This document shows, in pieces, positions 12,262 through 23,259 of a stretch of 64,000 nt of DNA; the first letter of the stretch is position 1; each line of letters opens with the position of its first letter. The translations under genes were made by a program, and so were the position numbers. The notes beneath the pieces were generated by a model that worked only from the letters and a program-made list of their open reading frames with translations, was not told the DNA's origin and did no database searches. Origin of the DNA: Monodelphis domestica (taxonomy: Eukaryota > Chordata > Mammalia > Didelphimorphia > Didelphidae); contig NC_077233.1 of assembly GCF_027887165.1 (NCBI RefSeq), positions 226,262,872 through 226,326,871 on the forward strand, in the 5' to 3' direction.

Positions 12262-12565
12262 TTATTCATGCTAGTATTTTATTTTAGATTTTTGCATCTA
12301 TGTTCATTAAGGAGGTTGTTTTGTAGTTTTCTTTCTCTGTTTTTGCTCTGCCTGGTTTTGAAATCAAAATCATATTTGTGTCATAAAAAGAATTTGGTAA
12401 GACTCCTTTGCTTATTTTGTCAAATAATTGGCATAGTATTGGGATTAATTGTTCTTTAAATGTTTGATAGAGTTCACTTATGAATCCATCTGGCCCTGGG
12501 TATTTTTTCTTAGGAAGTTCCTTGATGGCTTGTTCAATTTCTTTTTCTGAGATGGATTCTATGGA
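12262..12565 (-). mobile_element. L1 LINE fragment (reverse transcriptase part)
   Basis: The reverse complement matches the reverse transcriptase region of the large L1 at about 28690-28990, including the segment coding KKSPGPDGF-like and LIPKPGR-like motifs. Its order relative to 10728-11865 is opposite to that in one L1, so the two are separate insertions or a rearranged copy. Confidence 0.8.
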
Positions 12566-12744
12566 AATAGAATAGAGGGGAACCTCATGTTTGCCATCAA
12601 TCTGGTAATGCTAACTATAGTAAAACATAGGTTTACAAAATTAAAGGTAAAAACTTTGTGGGGAAGGTAAGAAGAAAACATTTTTCAGATGGTAAAGTTA
12701 AGAAAATCCAACAGCATTAGAAAAGAAAGTCATTGTAATAATTA

Positions 12745-13600
12745 ATAGTTTTAATTAGGTAGCAGAATGCAACAAATCCAAAAAAAAAATGAACAGCATT
12801 TACCTAGAACTCATAAAAAGGCAGGAAAAAATGATCAAAAAAGAAATTCCATTCAAAATAACTACAAAATGATTAAAATATCTGGGAGCCAATCTACTGA
12901 GACAAGTACAAGAGTTATAAAATATAAATATAAAATAGTCTTTAAAGAAATAAATGGAAACAAATAAGTGTTAGAGACATTCACTGCTGATGGTTACATC
13001 ATGTCAATGTAATAAAATTGAAGAAACTACTTAAATCACTAATTTAGTGCTATAACAATCAAATCACTGAAGTGATACTTTATAAAACTAGACATATTAA
13101 CAAGAAAATTCATTTTAGAGGAACAAATGGTTTAGGATCTCAAGAGAATTAAAAGTACAAATGAAAGGTTTATAGCAGTATCAGACCACAAAACTATTTT
13201 TAATTCAGTTGTCATCATAACTATTTGTCACTGTTTAAATAGAGAAGTAGATCATTATACTATCAAGAAATGGAAGGAACCTGCAGAAGGAAAATAGCAC
13301 CTGGTATTTGATAAACCCAGTTACATTAATTACTGGGAGAAGGTGCTCTCTTTTGACAAAACCTACATATATATTTGCATATATATGTATATGTATATAT
13401 ATATTATATATAATAGTTTGGCAGAAATTATATTTAGAACAAAATCTTATACCATATACCACAAAAATAGATATTCAATTCAAAATAGATATATGACATG
13501 AAAATTAAAGATCATACCATTTAAATACAAATACACAGAGATATGAAAACTAAAATCACTCTATGAAGCCATTTATAGATTTGGAGAAGCAAAAACACAA
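12745..13600 (+). mobile_element. Old L1 LINE fragment, ORF2 C-terminal half
   Basis: Weakly conserved. A plus-strand frame near 12840-12880 reads EIPFKIT-like sequence, then KYLG/LRQ-like residues, as in the L1 ORF2 region after the reverse transcriptase core. Later stretches fit the IKLxxFC- and DLNIK-like parts. It is more diverged than the other L1 copies and broken throughout. A TA-rich microsatellite lies inside at 13362-13412. Confidence 0.6.
13362..13412. repeat. TA/TG-rich microsatellite
   Basis: Alternating ATATAT and GTATAT units, imperfect, within the old L1 fragment. Confidence 0.75.
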
Positions 13601-13759
13601 TGGAGTTAATGAATCAAATGACCTAGCAGTGACTCATTGAATCCTATGAGGAAAGAAGAGTGATTTTTTTTTAATATTGTTGGTAGTTTGGTCTCTTCTA
13701 GATCATATTGTCAATCTTCTCTAGAACTTGTGACCACTTTGTCATTGGCAGGAGACATT

Positions 13760-13825
13760 ATCAATCAAGAAACATTTATCAAGCACCTAGCATTATGTAC
13801 TAGACACTATGCTAAGTAGTAAGGA
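13760..13825 (-). mobile_element. L2 LINE 3' end fragment
   Basis: The plus strand reads AACATTTATCAAGCACCTAGC followed by CACTATGCTAAG, the reverse complement of an L2 3' terminus. Short and worn. Confidence 0.6.
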
Positions 13826-15229
13826 GTAGGGGAGTAGACTATTTACGGATAGCCAAGAATTTGTGACCAAACAAAACATTAGATCACCTTCTGTTAAAGT
13901 AATTGATTGATTACTGTTCCTTGGAATAGCTGAAATCAGGAAAAGCAGCCAGATGTTACTACATTCCTATTATGTGCACTTTTAGCATGATACCATTCTA
14001 ACATTCTACCACATGTAAATGATATGAAGATGGGAGACATAGTTCATATGATCTATGACAGGATTAGTATCCACAAAGAACTTGACAGATTCGAACCAGT
14101 GGCCAAATCTAAGGATCCTATCCCTATCATACATTTCAGAAATATTACAAGAGAAAAGGAGAGAAATTTGCTTCTGTTACTCATTAACTATTGATGCCAC
14201 AGCAGGGTCTGGGACCACCAAAATTCGAGGGAAAACTGCTTATTGGCCTTCTCTGATGCCAGGGGAAAGATGCAAATCTCCCTCCCCCACCCCACTATAT
14301 CTCTATCAGTCTTTCCCACCTTCATCTTGTAAATCTGTGCCCAGTGGCATTCCTGTATATGGCACAGGTCTCCGAGAAATCATCTTCAGTACTTAAATAT
14401 TTCAAAAGCCTTCTGAAAGATGTAAACCAAGGAATAAACTTGTATCTATCCATCCATCAGGCATCATGTTCTTCTTTCATGCTTCTCTCTCTCCTCTCTC
14501 TTTTACTTCTTAAAAATAGACTATTTAGAAACCATCAAAATGCCACATAGCCCAGTCTCTAATTTAATTTATTTGAAGCATTTCTTTAAAGCATTTCTCT
14601 CATTTCTGGTGTGACAATTCTTACTTTGACAATAGCAGTCTTGTATCTAGAGATGAAAAACAATATTAAAACTCTAGTCTCTGAGTCTATCTACTATCTG
14701 ACATTTGGAATTGTTATTTCTCATCTTTCTCAGGAACTCCCACAGTAGTTTTTGAAACTCCTCAACATAACAAATATTCTCTAAATTCCTGAAGAAATCA
14801 TAAATAGTTGAGAAGGCATAACACTCTGCTCCAAATAAAATGACTTCAAATTCAGATAAGTCATGAAGCACCTTCTTGCCTTCATGGGCAAAGGAAACAG
14901 ATACATTGTACAAAAATTAAAAAAAATACTCCAGGCTCAGTATATATCACATTGATCTACAACATTTCAGGTATGATGTTCCCCAAGTTCTCCATTAAAA
15001 CTCAGCTCAGGTATTATGCTAAGGCACCATATCTGTCAGGTACAAGATGTTCCTGTCTTCTGTTCATGAGCTTTAGCCCTCACTTCTCTTGAAGAGGAGA
15101 GAACTCATACCTGTAGGGAAGTTGATCTAACTGGGTAATTCTCCAGTTTTTTTTTCTCTTTCCGCCTTCTTGGCTATCATCCCAAGACTTGTCAAAGAGA
15201 CAACCTCTTGTACTTTGTCAAAACAGTTA
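13826..15229. other. Unclassified intergenic DNA
   Basis: No gene is recognised. The open frames 14055-14396 (+), 14344-14550 (+) and 14674-14913 (-) have no recognisable domain. The last has no ATG start (its first codon is TTG). Around 14980-15080 there is faint similarity to L2 3' regions. Confidence 0.3.
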
Positions 15230-15475
15230 ACTTCCCACTTGCTACCTGCTTCTGGTGATTCATGTGGGCAAAAATTACACTGCCAGAAGGAACCTAGAAA
15301 ACTTTGCCAAAGATTACATAGATCCAGACAAGATTATAGACAAGGTTTTCATCAGTATCACTCATCTACGAAAAGATTTGCAGTAGCAAAAAGCTGATTT
15401 GAAAACTGAACAACTAGATGAGAAGATAATGTCTCAAGACTGGATTTGGAGATCTCAACTATGGCTTCAAATTAT
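15230..15475 (+). pseudogene. Coding-like relic of unknown origin
   Basis: One plus-strand frame reads protein-like over about 80 codons with stops. It runs from near 15237 through ARRNLENFAKDYIDPDKII (about 15284-15340), then ITHLRKDLQ, a stop, and QKADLKTEQLDEKI (about 15384-15428). The acidic and helical character and sustained frame suggest a worn processed pseudogene or an exon relic, but the source gene is not recognised. No poly(A) tail or flanking duplication was identified. Chance is a real alternative. Confidence 0.25.
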
Positions 15476-15550
15476 AACAATGAGTTTTCTGGCCAGGAAT
15501 ACAGTGTATATAACAAAGGCTAGTAAGAATGTACCTGCCTAGTGTCTTGC

Positions 15551-15585
15551 AAATGAATGAATGAATGAATGAATGAATGAATGAA
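15551..15585. repeat. AATG tetranucleotide microsatellite
   Basis: About eight to nine perfect AATG/GAAT units. Confidence 0.95.
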
Positions 15586-16475
15586 AAAGAACTGATTAAG
15601 CATTTTGCACAATACAAAATCAATCTGAGTTTCAAATAGAACAGCAAGAGTCCCTTCACTCAAGGAACTCACAAGCTAAAGAAATCAAAATGGCTTTAAA
15701 CCAAAAAGAATATAAGAGGGAGATAGCATTGCCTCTTTATATCCAGCAAGCTAGCTATTAGAGTAGCTGCTAAAATAGCATTTAAAATACCCAGAAGCTC
15801 ACAGGACCCCAAATTCAAGAAAAGAACCAGAATTAAAACACAAAAGTCACAAACAAATCCACAAAATTAAGATCCTAATGTAAGGGGAGAGACTTGCTGG
15901 GATGAGATTCATAACTAGAATACAGCTAAGGGGAAGTATGCCTTATTCAAAAGGGGGAGGGGAATATAAAAGAAGGCATAGGATAACGTGTATTAAGAAG
16001 GTATTCTCATGTGTTGGAGTCCAGAAATAAGAGAGATACATGGTAGAGAGAAGTATGGAGAGTTACAAGGAAAAAGGAGAATATCAGGAAGACCCAGATG
16101 GTTAACTGTCTAAGGAGTGAACTAGACTCATCTGGGTTAGGAAGGGCAGAGGGAAAGAATCTAGATAAGAACTAGTAGAAAGAACTAAAAGAAGTCCAGA
16201 AATTTTTTACCTTGTCATGACTTGGGTAGACTCAGGGTAACAGTTTTGGGTTCTAGAAGAGGGAGGTTGTCTGGGAGGCCTGTGGACTCAAAGACCACTG
16301 GGTTCACTCTCTAAGTGTTTCTTCTCTCTTTGTCTTAAGGCAGAGTATATTATTGATCACTTGGATAAAAGAAAGAATTGCATGAGAAGTTAGGGAAACA
16401 GAGAATTAGCTTAACCTAGAGACATGATATAATAGTGATGTGGGCCTTACAACTATTCAGTATCTGTCGGAGTAA
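15586..16475. other. Unclassified purine-rich intergenic DNA
   Basis: No gene or confident repeat assignment. Around 15880-16240 the sequence is A/G-rich, resembling untranslated parts of retroelements, but no terminal structure is seen. Confidence 0.3.
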
Positions 16476-16477
16476 TC

Positions 16478-16578
16478 TTTCTTTCTCTGCTTCTGTCTCT
16501 CTCTGTCTCTGTCTCTCTCCCTCCCTCTCTCATTTTTTCTCTCTTTCCCTCCCTCCTCCCCTCTCTGTATCTCTATGA
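16478..16578. repeat. Polypyrimidine (TCTC/TCCC) tract
   Basis: About 100 bases of almost pure C/T made of imperfect CTCT, GTCTCT and CCCTCC units. Confidence 0.9.
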
Positions 16579-16879
16579 TAATACTTTAAAAAATGGGGAA
16601 ATCGATAAGGAGAAATTCCATCCTAGATTTGATTGTCACTACTAAGGGAAGATCTTGTTGTTGAGATGGAAATGTTGAAAACTTGAGCAGAAATGATAAT
16701 TAGTTCTTAGAATTTGTGATAAAGATGGAGAGACAATTTGAGTGAAAAACTATGATATCCACTGTAGATTTGAAAAAGTTCAAAGGAAGAATGGGTAGGA
16801 TTCTATAAACTAAAATTATACAAAGAAAGTCAACCTGAGAATAATAGGAAACATTGAAGTATGAAATTCTGAAGTTAAA

Positions 16880-17310
16880 TAATTCTTTTAAAAGAATTTT
16901 ATTGATATTATTTGTTTATATCTCCTCCCATTACCCTGCATATATATTTCCCCACCTACTTTCCACAGAGAGCTGTCCCTTATAACAAAGAATAAAAAAT
17001 AAATGAAGAAAAAAGGAATTTTAATATAATAGATTAGCCATGCATGGCAATCTATTCTGTGTTCCACACCCAGAGTCTCCTATTTCTTCAAAGAAGGGAA
17101 GGTGGTACATTTTCTTTTCTCTTCTTCAGGGCAAAACTTGATCAATATAATCATACTATTTTTCTTCTTGCTGTTCATTCCATTTACATTGTTGTGGTCA
17201 TTGTGTGTGTCCTGTTTACTTCATTTTGCATCAGTTCATGTAAGTCTTCCCATACTTTTCCATATCCTTCATTTTCATTTTTTTTGTTATAGAATCAGGA
17301 TTTGGCATAA
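16880..17310 (-). mobile_element. Old L1 LINE 3' UTR fragment
   Basis: The plus strand shows TTTTATTGATATTATTTG, then CAGAGAGCTGTCCCTTATAA and TTACTTCATTTTGCATCAGT, the reverse complement of the 3' part of older marsupial L1s (compare 40415-40940). The element resumes at 18183 after an insertion. Confidence 0.7.
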
Positions 17311-18182
17311 TCAGGTGCAATGGGGACCTTTGAAGCATGTCCAGGTTTCCTAACATAGAGACAGCCCTAAGGGAGCTTGCCTGGATCAGCCTAGATTTCC
17401 TGAGATGGAAGCAATCTTCATTTTTTTAAACTGGTAAGACTGAGACATTCTTTTTCTGCCATTCTTTTTGGCTTAAGCTCTTTACTGCTACATCAAGAGG
17501 GTGAAGATCTTGGTTTAGGTATAGTACCATAAACTAAACTAGTGAAAGGGGGAATACTTCTCTTCCCCCACTCTCTTTTTCCTCAGCCCTAAGAAATGGC
17601 CCTGGAAGTATTTGTTTCTCTTCTGTTTTGTTTGTCCTTCTTGTCCTTCTCAGTTATAGATGCCAGTGGTGATCCTCATTGGAAATTTGAGCCATGGTGA
17701 CCTTGGAGCCAGTATTCTAAAAGGGATGATGTAGCCAGATAACCCCATAAGGAAGACCAGAGAAACCAGAATGCCTAGGAGGTTAGCTCAAGGTGGGGTT
17801 TAGACTTGGAACTGGAGCTAGGCTCTAAATGAACTAAACTCAATTATAGCCCTCATCCCCAGACACCAAGGTGGTACAAAGAGCTCGGCAGAGAATTCTG
17901 ACTCCCATATGTTGAAGAATGATAGATCAGAATTGACATTTTTATATTTGTGATTATACATTTGAAGAAAATATTTCCTTGTAAAAATTAATACAACCAT
18001 TAACAGTAAAATATAACTGGGGTACAGGATACCATCCCTCTAAAACTGGGGAAACACTATTAATGAGGACTGGAACCAATAGCAGAGTCTAGACACACCA
18101 TAACTTTCTATAAGGGGACCAGAGAATCTGAGGTAAAATATAGAAAATTTGGCAATTAGGCAGTAGGGGCCAGGGTAGCAAG
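17311..18182. other. Unclassified ~870-base segment interrupting an old L1
   Basis: L1-like sequence stops near 17310 and resumes near 18183, so this segment probably inserted or was brought in between. Its size and the TG...CA-like ends on the minus strand are compatible with a solo LTR. No matching short duplication was found and no family is recognised, so it is left unclassified. It contains no domain-bearing open frame. Confidence 0.35.
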
Positions 18183-18470
18183 TGTTACACATGTATTACA
18201 ACTTGTTTGGCCATTCCCCAAACAATTTGCTTCATTTCCAATTCTTTGATACCACAAAAAAAAAATGCTACTATAAATATTTTGATGTGCATCGGATCTT
18301 TATTTCTACCTTTGGCTTTCTTGGGATGTGCAGTTATCAATCAGAATGCTGGATCAAAGGGTATGGACATTTTAATCCATTTCTTAGAATAATTCCAAAT
18401 TGCTTTCTAGCATAGATGAAGAATTTCATAATTTCCTCAATAGTGTATTAGTGAACCCCTCTAACATGGA
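18183..18470 (-). mobile_element. Old L1 LINE fragment (end of ORF2), continuation
   Basis: The plus strand reads GGCCATTCCCCAAACAATTTG, TACCACAAAAA and GCTGGATCAAAGGGTATGGA, the reverse complement of the ORF2 C-terminal region. The same block is seen at 26700-26860 in the large L1. It continues the old L1 from 16880-17310. Confidence 0.75.
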
Positions 18471-18611
18471 CTCTTCTCATCTTTTCCAAGGGAGGGAGGT
18501 GAGCCTCAAGAGTGTTTTAACAGATATTTCTCTTATTAATAAATTGAAGCAAAACATTTAGGCACAGACTTTTTTTTAATTTATTGGCTCTATAAGCAAA
18601 AGATTGAAGAT

Positions 18612-18830
18612 AATTAGGTGGTGCTTTGGCTAATGAATGGGCTTGGAGCAAGGAACGTCTGAACCCAAATCTAGCCTCAGATACTTACTAGCTGTGTGAC
18701 CCTATTCAAGTCACTTAACTACTATCTGCCTAAGTTTTCTCATCTTTAAAATGGGGATAATAATAGCACCCACATACCAGAGGTACTGTGTAGTTTAAAT
18801 AAAATTATATTTATAAAGAGTTTTGCAAAC
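18612..18830 (+). mobile_element. MIR-like CORE-SINE
   Basis: Carries TTAGGTGGTGC, a degraded B-box zone, TAGCTGTGTGACC, CAAGTCACTTAACTAC and CTCATCTTTAAAATGGGGATAA, the ordered landmarks of MIR-type SINEs. Confidence 0.8.
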
Positions 18831-18834
18831 TAGC

Positions 18835-19265
18835 TACTATAACTACCACCATTGCCACTACTAATATCATTCCTACTATTGCTATTACTACTAATACAAC
18901 TATTACTACCATTAGCTTCACTATTACCAGTACCACCACTATTACTGTGACTACCACTCCTACTAAATATTATAGTTACTACTTCTTTTTTTAAACACTT
19001 ACCTTCTATCTTAGAATTAATACATGTATTGGTTCTAAGCCAGAATAGCAGTAAGGGCTAGGCAATTGGGGGTTAAGTGACTTGCCAAGGGTCATACAGA
19101 TGGGTAATATCTGAATCCACATTTGAACCCAAGACTTCCCACTTCTAGGCCTGGTTCTCAATCCACTGAGTCACCTACCTGCCCCCCTGCTGCTGCTACT
19201 CCTGCTGTTGATGCTGCTGCTGCTTCTGCTGTTGATGCTGATACTGATACTGATATGGATACTAC
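18835..19265. repeat. Degenerate trinucleotide-repeat patch split by a SINE
   Basis: Left part (about 18835-18985) is made of ACT/ACC/ATT triplets. Right part (about 19187-19265) is CTG/TGA/TAC triplets, including CTGCTGCTGCT. A minus-strand SINE lies between them. The triplet character on both sides suggests one microsatellite later split, or two repeats seeded at the SINE ends. Confidence 0.7.
18986..19186 (-). mobile_element. tRNA-derived marsupial SINE
   Basis: Reverse complement of the SINE family described at 4187-4381. The plus strand shows TTTAAACACTTACCTTCTA (tail), GTTAAGTGACTTGCC, TTTGAACCCAAGAC (B box) and CAATCCACTGAGTCACCTACC (head). Confidence 0.9.
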
Positions 19266-20190
19266 TATCACAACCTCCTGGCAGACTATAAGTGACTGAG
19301 TCCAGCATCAGTTGACTGAAATTCTCAACCATGCACAAGCCAATGGATGCTAATCCGGGTCAAGAACTTCTAGAATTCCAGATCACAGCACTTTGCAATC
19401 ACTGAAAGCTTGCAACTCTCTAATCTGAGCTACAAAATTAGTAGAAGATAAGAAGTTGTTCCTCATCCAGAAGTGTACAGAACCCTGCACTAACAAAAAG
19501 TTTGAATTCTATATAAAAACAAGATGCTGGGAAACCCTTCTGGGTAAAGATCTGGCTTTATCATAGGGCCAGAGGTCTATAGGTTTCCTCCCAGCTTAAA
19601 ATCTGAGACCTTGAACATTGACAGTGGCAGATTTTTTAAAAGCAAAAAGATGGATTTACAGATTGGGGGGGGGGGGTGGCAAAGGCATAAAAGGCTCACT
19701 CTTGATGTGATTAATTGTAACTTATAGGCCATGGACAGACCAGGACACTTTTGACCTGGGTTTTTAACAGGTCATTCTATATAATACATCCCAAACCCCA
19801 CAAGCCCTCTAAGGGCTGGTGGTCTCCAAGGCTTCAGTCCTCTAAATGTTCCTGTCCTCCAGTCTTTGAGTGACCTTCTGGTCCCTTTAGTCTCTGATAA
19901 GAATTAGTTTGATATAAAGTACATTAAAAAAAATGGATTCACACACCTTGGATTAACATAGTAACTCACTTATGATTAGTATGGTAACACACAAGAATTA
20001 CTTTGTCAATATACATATTTGAAATTGTAAGTCAGGTATTATTCTGGGACTACATTTTAAAACTGGTTATATACATAGACTTGTCTGGGATTACATTATT
20101 ATTATAAATTACATAGTTACAAGGTATAAAATTAAGGAATTCTTAAGCTAATACAAATAAAAGGCAGCTTAATTAGGTTTCCTTCTAACA
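19266..20190. other. Unclassified intergenic DNA with a 12-base G run
   Basis: No gene is recognised. An uninterrupted run of 12 G residues lies at 19665-19676. Remaining sequence is AT-rich without a confident family. Confidence 0.35.
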
Positions 20191-20194
20191 TCTA

Positions 20195-21255
20195 AAAGTA
20201 AGTGGGAACAATGAGCAAACAGAAAAAAAAAATAACCTCTCAATCAAGAACTACTATTAAGCTCAAGAAACAATCATAGAAGAAGAGAATGACTTGAAAA
20301 TATCTGTAAGCAAAGCCTCAAAGAAAACTGCAGCTTGAAACCAAGTCCAACAAAAATTCCTAAAAAAGTTAAAGTGAGTTAAAAAACAGAGCAAAAAAAC
20401 CTTATTTTGAAAAACAAATGAGAGCATTAGAGGAAAAAATAGGAAAAGAAACAAAAGACATAGAAGAAACATATGAAAGGAGAATTAACAAGGGGTATAT
20501 AGGTGGTGCATTGATAAAGCACTGGGCTTGATATCAGGAAGACCTAAGTTCAAATCCAGTCTAAGACTAGATTATATGTGTGAAGGCAACTTGCCTAGCC
20601 CTTGCCTTAGTTTCCTCCTTACTGGAGAAATAAATGCAAGACCATTCCAGTGTCTTTGCCAAGAAAACCCTAAAATTAGGATACAAAGTCAAATATAACT
20701 GAAATGACTGAACAACAAAAAATAATTAATGGTTTGGAAAAAAGACAAAAACCCTTACTGAATAAAAACAATTCCTTGAAAATCAGAATTGGCCAAATGA
20801 AAGCCAATGACTCTATGAGACATCAAGAAACAAACAATAAAACAAAGTCAAAAGAATGAAAAAAGTAAAAGAAAATATGAAGTGCGTCATAGGAAAAACA
20901 ACTGGCCTGAAAAATAAATTAAGGATAGATAATTTAAGCATCATTGGATTACCTAAAATCCATGGCTGGAAAAAAGATCCTAAACATCATATTTCAAGAA
21001 GTCATAAAAGATAACTGCCCAGATATCTTAGAAACTGAGGGTCAAGTAGAATTGGAAATAATCCATTGGTTATTTCCGTAAAGAAACTCCAAATGAAACT
21101 CCTAGGAACATTACAACCAAAATTCAGAGCTTGGAGGTTAAGGAAAAAACAAGCAAACAACCAAAAAGAATTTAAGTTCCATGGAGTCAAAGTACCTGTA
21201 ACCTTCAGAATGCTATTATCAGTAGGAGTCACAGAGAGATTTTAATTAGACAGAG
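20195..21255 (+). mobile_element. HAL1/old L1 ORF1 fragment
   Basis: A plus-strand L1 ORF1-type relic, split by a SINE at 20493-20727. After an ATGAGCAAACAG start-like site near 20210 comes an A-rich coiled-coil zone. The RRM-type segment follows, where LRIDNLSIIGLPK (about 20925-20960) aligns with LRIIGLPE of the other L1s, then the ILET-, ERIH- and QSLEVKEK-like parts. No ORF2 follows, so HAL1 (an ORF1-only L1 relative) is possible. A truncated old L1 is the alternative. Many stops; inactive. Confidence 0.65.
20493..20727 (+). mobile_element. tRNA-headed SINE with RTE-like 3' tail
   Basis: The head reads TAGGTGGTGCATTGATAAAGC and GTTCAAATCC (B box). It is followed by CTTAGTTTCCTCC and CAGTGTCTTTGCCAAGAAAAC, and ends AACTGAAATGACTGAACAAC. 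That last block resembles the 3' ends of RTE/BovB LINEs and their SINEs, implying RTE-driven mobilisation. Inserted within an L1/HAL1 ORF1 relic. Confidence 0.8.
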
Positions 21256-21985
21256 GATTTAGTAATTCTCTCTTTTTTTTAATTGTTTAAAGTAATAAAA
21301 ACTCTTGACCTTGTTGTTCCACTACAGACTAGTTTTGAAGGCCCTGCTCATTGTGTCAATTGTTTTGAGATATGGCAAAAGGGAATCCCTCCGTGGAGAA
21401 CATCTCCTATTGACTGTTGCTTTCTACAGCTGGAAAAAGGGTTGGAAGACCTGGGTTTGACTCAAAACTCTGGACAAATTATTTGTCCAGTTTTATTGTT
21501 TATAAATAACTAGGTCTCTTCCAACTCTAAATCTATTATCCTAAATGTAGCCGGGGTCCTCTTAACTCCCTGGAAAGAATATTTTAACATTTTCCAAGGG
21601 AAAAAAGATCACTTCACAATGTAGGATATATATTACCACTGGGGCACTGAACTTTACTCTTGAGACCACTGCCATCACTGAATTCTCAGGTATGGTTTAG
21701 TGGATGACTGACTATTGAGAAACTATAATTCTCTGCTTATGGGAGGTAGAAACCTTTTAGAACTCAGGCAATGGAGCCATACAAAAGTGAATGGTAGTAC
21801 TGAGAAAAATGCAGTTGGATTTTTGTCTTTTCAAGCAAGTTGCCTTAAAATCAGAGACTGTTAGGGTGAGTCCAGCTCTGGCTTTTTACAGAGGAAGCCC
21901 AGAGGGGTAAATCAAGGGCACATCAACCAAGTTCAAAATCTAGGAATCTTTCCAAATAACCACAATTTTATGAAGCTGCAATGCT
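21256..21985. other. Unclassified intergenic DNA
   Basis: No gene, RNA or repeat family recognised. The open frame 21283-21513 has no domain. Confidence 0.35.
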
Positions 21986-21994
21986 TGTCTATGT

Positions 21995-22112
21995 ATTTAT
22001 CCTTCAGCGAGGCACAGTAGGTAAGTGCTGGACTTGGAGTCAGGAAGCCCTGGGTTAAGTTTTAACTCGATAGAAGAGCTATATGATTCTAGGCAGGCCA
22101 CTTAGTAACAAC
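21995..22112 (+). mobile_element. SINE head fragment
   Basis: GGCACAGTAGGTAAGTGCTGG, TTGGAGTCAGGAAG, CTGGGTTAAGTTT and GGCAGGCCACTTAG follow the order of the tRNA-headed SINE (head, B-box area, core). The tail is missing. Confidence 0.6.
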
Positions 22113-22224
22113 AGTAACATTTTCTTAAATTTTTGCTATTCTGTAGTTATTAAAATTCCTTGGAGACTGTATATTAATTTATAATTATATTTCTTATTAA
22201 GAGAGAGAGAAACAAACAAACAAA

Positions 22225-22560
22225 CACCAGGCCTCCCTAACTAAAAGAACTCCCAAATTGTGATGCACTTTCTTAGCTCCAGCTCCCAAACATGGCTCAA
22301 GTAGAACTCCAGAGTAGTGAGAGAGTCTTTCACAAAAGAGAGCAAACTACTCCTCCATCCTCTCCTCTTTTTTATATAAAGCCAGTGACATCACTCCTAC
22401 TGGGACTCTCTGATTAGACAGTTTGGTATCCCAAGTCCTGACTTCCAGACACATCACCTGTCCCACAAGGACTTCTGCCAGCCCACTAGGATGCCAGGTA
22501 GACATGTGTACATTTGAGCCAACCTCTTCCAGGAAGCCATAATACACATGCACATCCAGT
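22225..22560. mobile_element. Possible LTR fragment (retroviral fossil)
   Basis: TTTTTTATATAAAGCC followed by GTGACATCACTCC and C-rich sequence resembles the promoter part of marsupial LTRs, and compares loosely with the probable LTR at 34207-34756. No clear ends or duplications. Old and incomplete. Confidence 0.35.
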
Positions 22561-22611
22561 CAATGAATGGGGCTACCAAACAGAAAAAGGGGGTATATTT
22601 TATATTAAATT

Positions 22612-22930
22612 CATAATTCATCAGGCACTATGCTAAGCACTGGGAAAGGCAAAAAGGTAGTCTCTGCCCTCAGGGAGTTTACATTCTATTAAGAGAAAAA
22701 ACCATCAAAATATGAACATACAAGATCCACACAATGTAAATCAAGTCATCTCAGAAAGAAAGCCTTGTGGTAGGGGATGAGAGAGGACTAGGAAAGGCCT
22801 TTTGCAAAGGCTAGAATTTGAACTGTTGTTTTAGAGGAAGTCAGAGGAACAAAGAGGTGGAGGTAAGGATGGAGAAAGCATTCTAGGAATGGAGAACAGG
22901 CAGTGAAAGGCAAAGAGTAGAGAGACTGAG
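22612..22930 (-). mobile_element. L2 LINE 3' end fragment
   Basis: The plus strand reads CAGGCACTATGCTAAGCACTG, CCTCAGGGAGTTTACATTCTA, then AGGCCTTTTGCAAAGG and GGAATGGAGAACAGGCAG. These are the ordered landmarks of the L2 3' region in reverse complement, as at 59511-60290. Confidence 0.8.
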
Positions 22931-23024
22931 CATTGTGTTAAAAATAAATATCACTAATAGAGTGTAAAATTTAAGGGAGCAGAGTGTGAGAATACTAAAA
23001 GGTAATCTGATTTTCTTATCTGAA

Positions 23025-23248
23025 TCAATTGTTCAATGGTTTCAGTCATGCTTGTCTCTTCATGACCCCATTTGGGGTTTCCTTGGCAGATACAGAGTGA
23101 TTTGTCATTTCCTTTACAGATGAGGAAACTGAGGCAAGCAAGGTTAAGTAACTTGCCCAGGATCACACAGCTCATAAGTGTCCAAGGATAAATTTGAACT
23201 AAGGAAGATGATTCTTTCTGACTCCTGTGAGCCACTTAGTTGCCCATG
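23025..23248 (-). mobile_element. tRNA-headed SINE with RTE-like 3' tail
   Basis: Plus strand: TTCAGTCATGCTTGTCTCTTC and CCCCATTTGGGGTTTCC (the RTE-like tail in reverse complement), GATGAGGAAACTGAGGCAAG, GTAACTTGCCCAGGATCACAC, TTTGAACTAAGGAAGATG, and GAGCCACTTAGTTGCCCA (head). Same family as 20493-20727, opposite orientation. Confidence 0.85.
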
Positions 23249-23259
23249 TCTATATAATG

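Noticed and set aside
14674-14913. 79-codon minus-strand open frame with protein-like look
   Set aside because: Starts at TTG, not ATG. No domain recognised, no splice sites or poly(A) evidence. Not supported as a gene.
18612-19186. tRNA genes
   Set aside because: B-box-like GGTTCAAAT sequences recur through the window, but each sits in a SINE with a core and tail; none folds as a full tRNA by eye.
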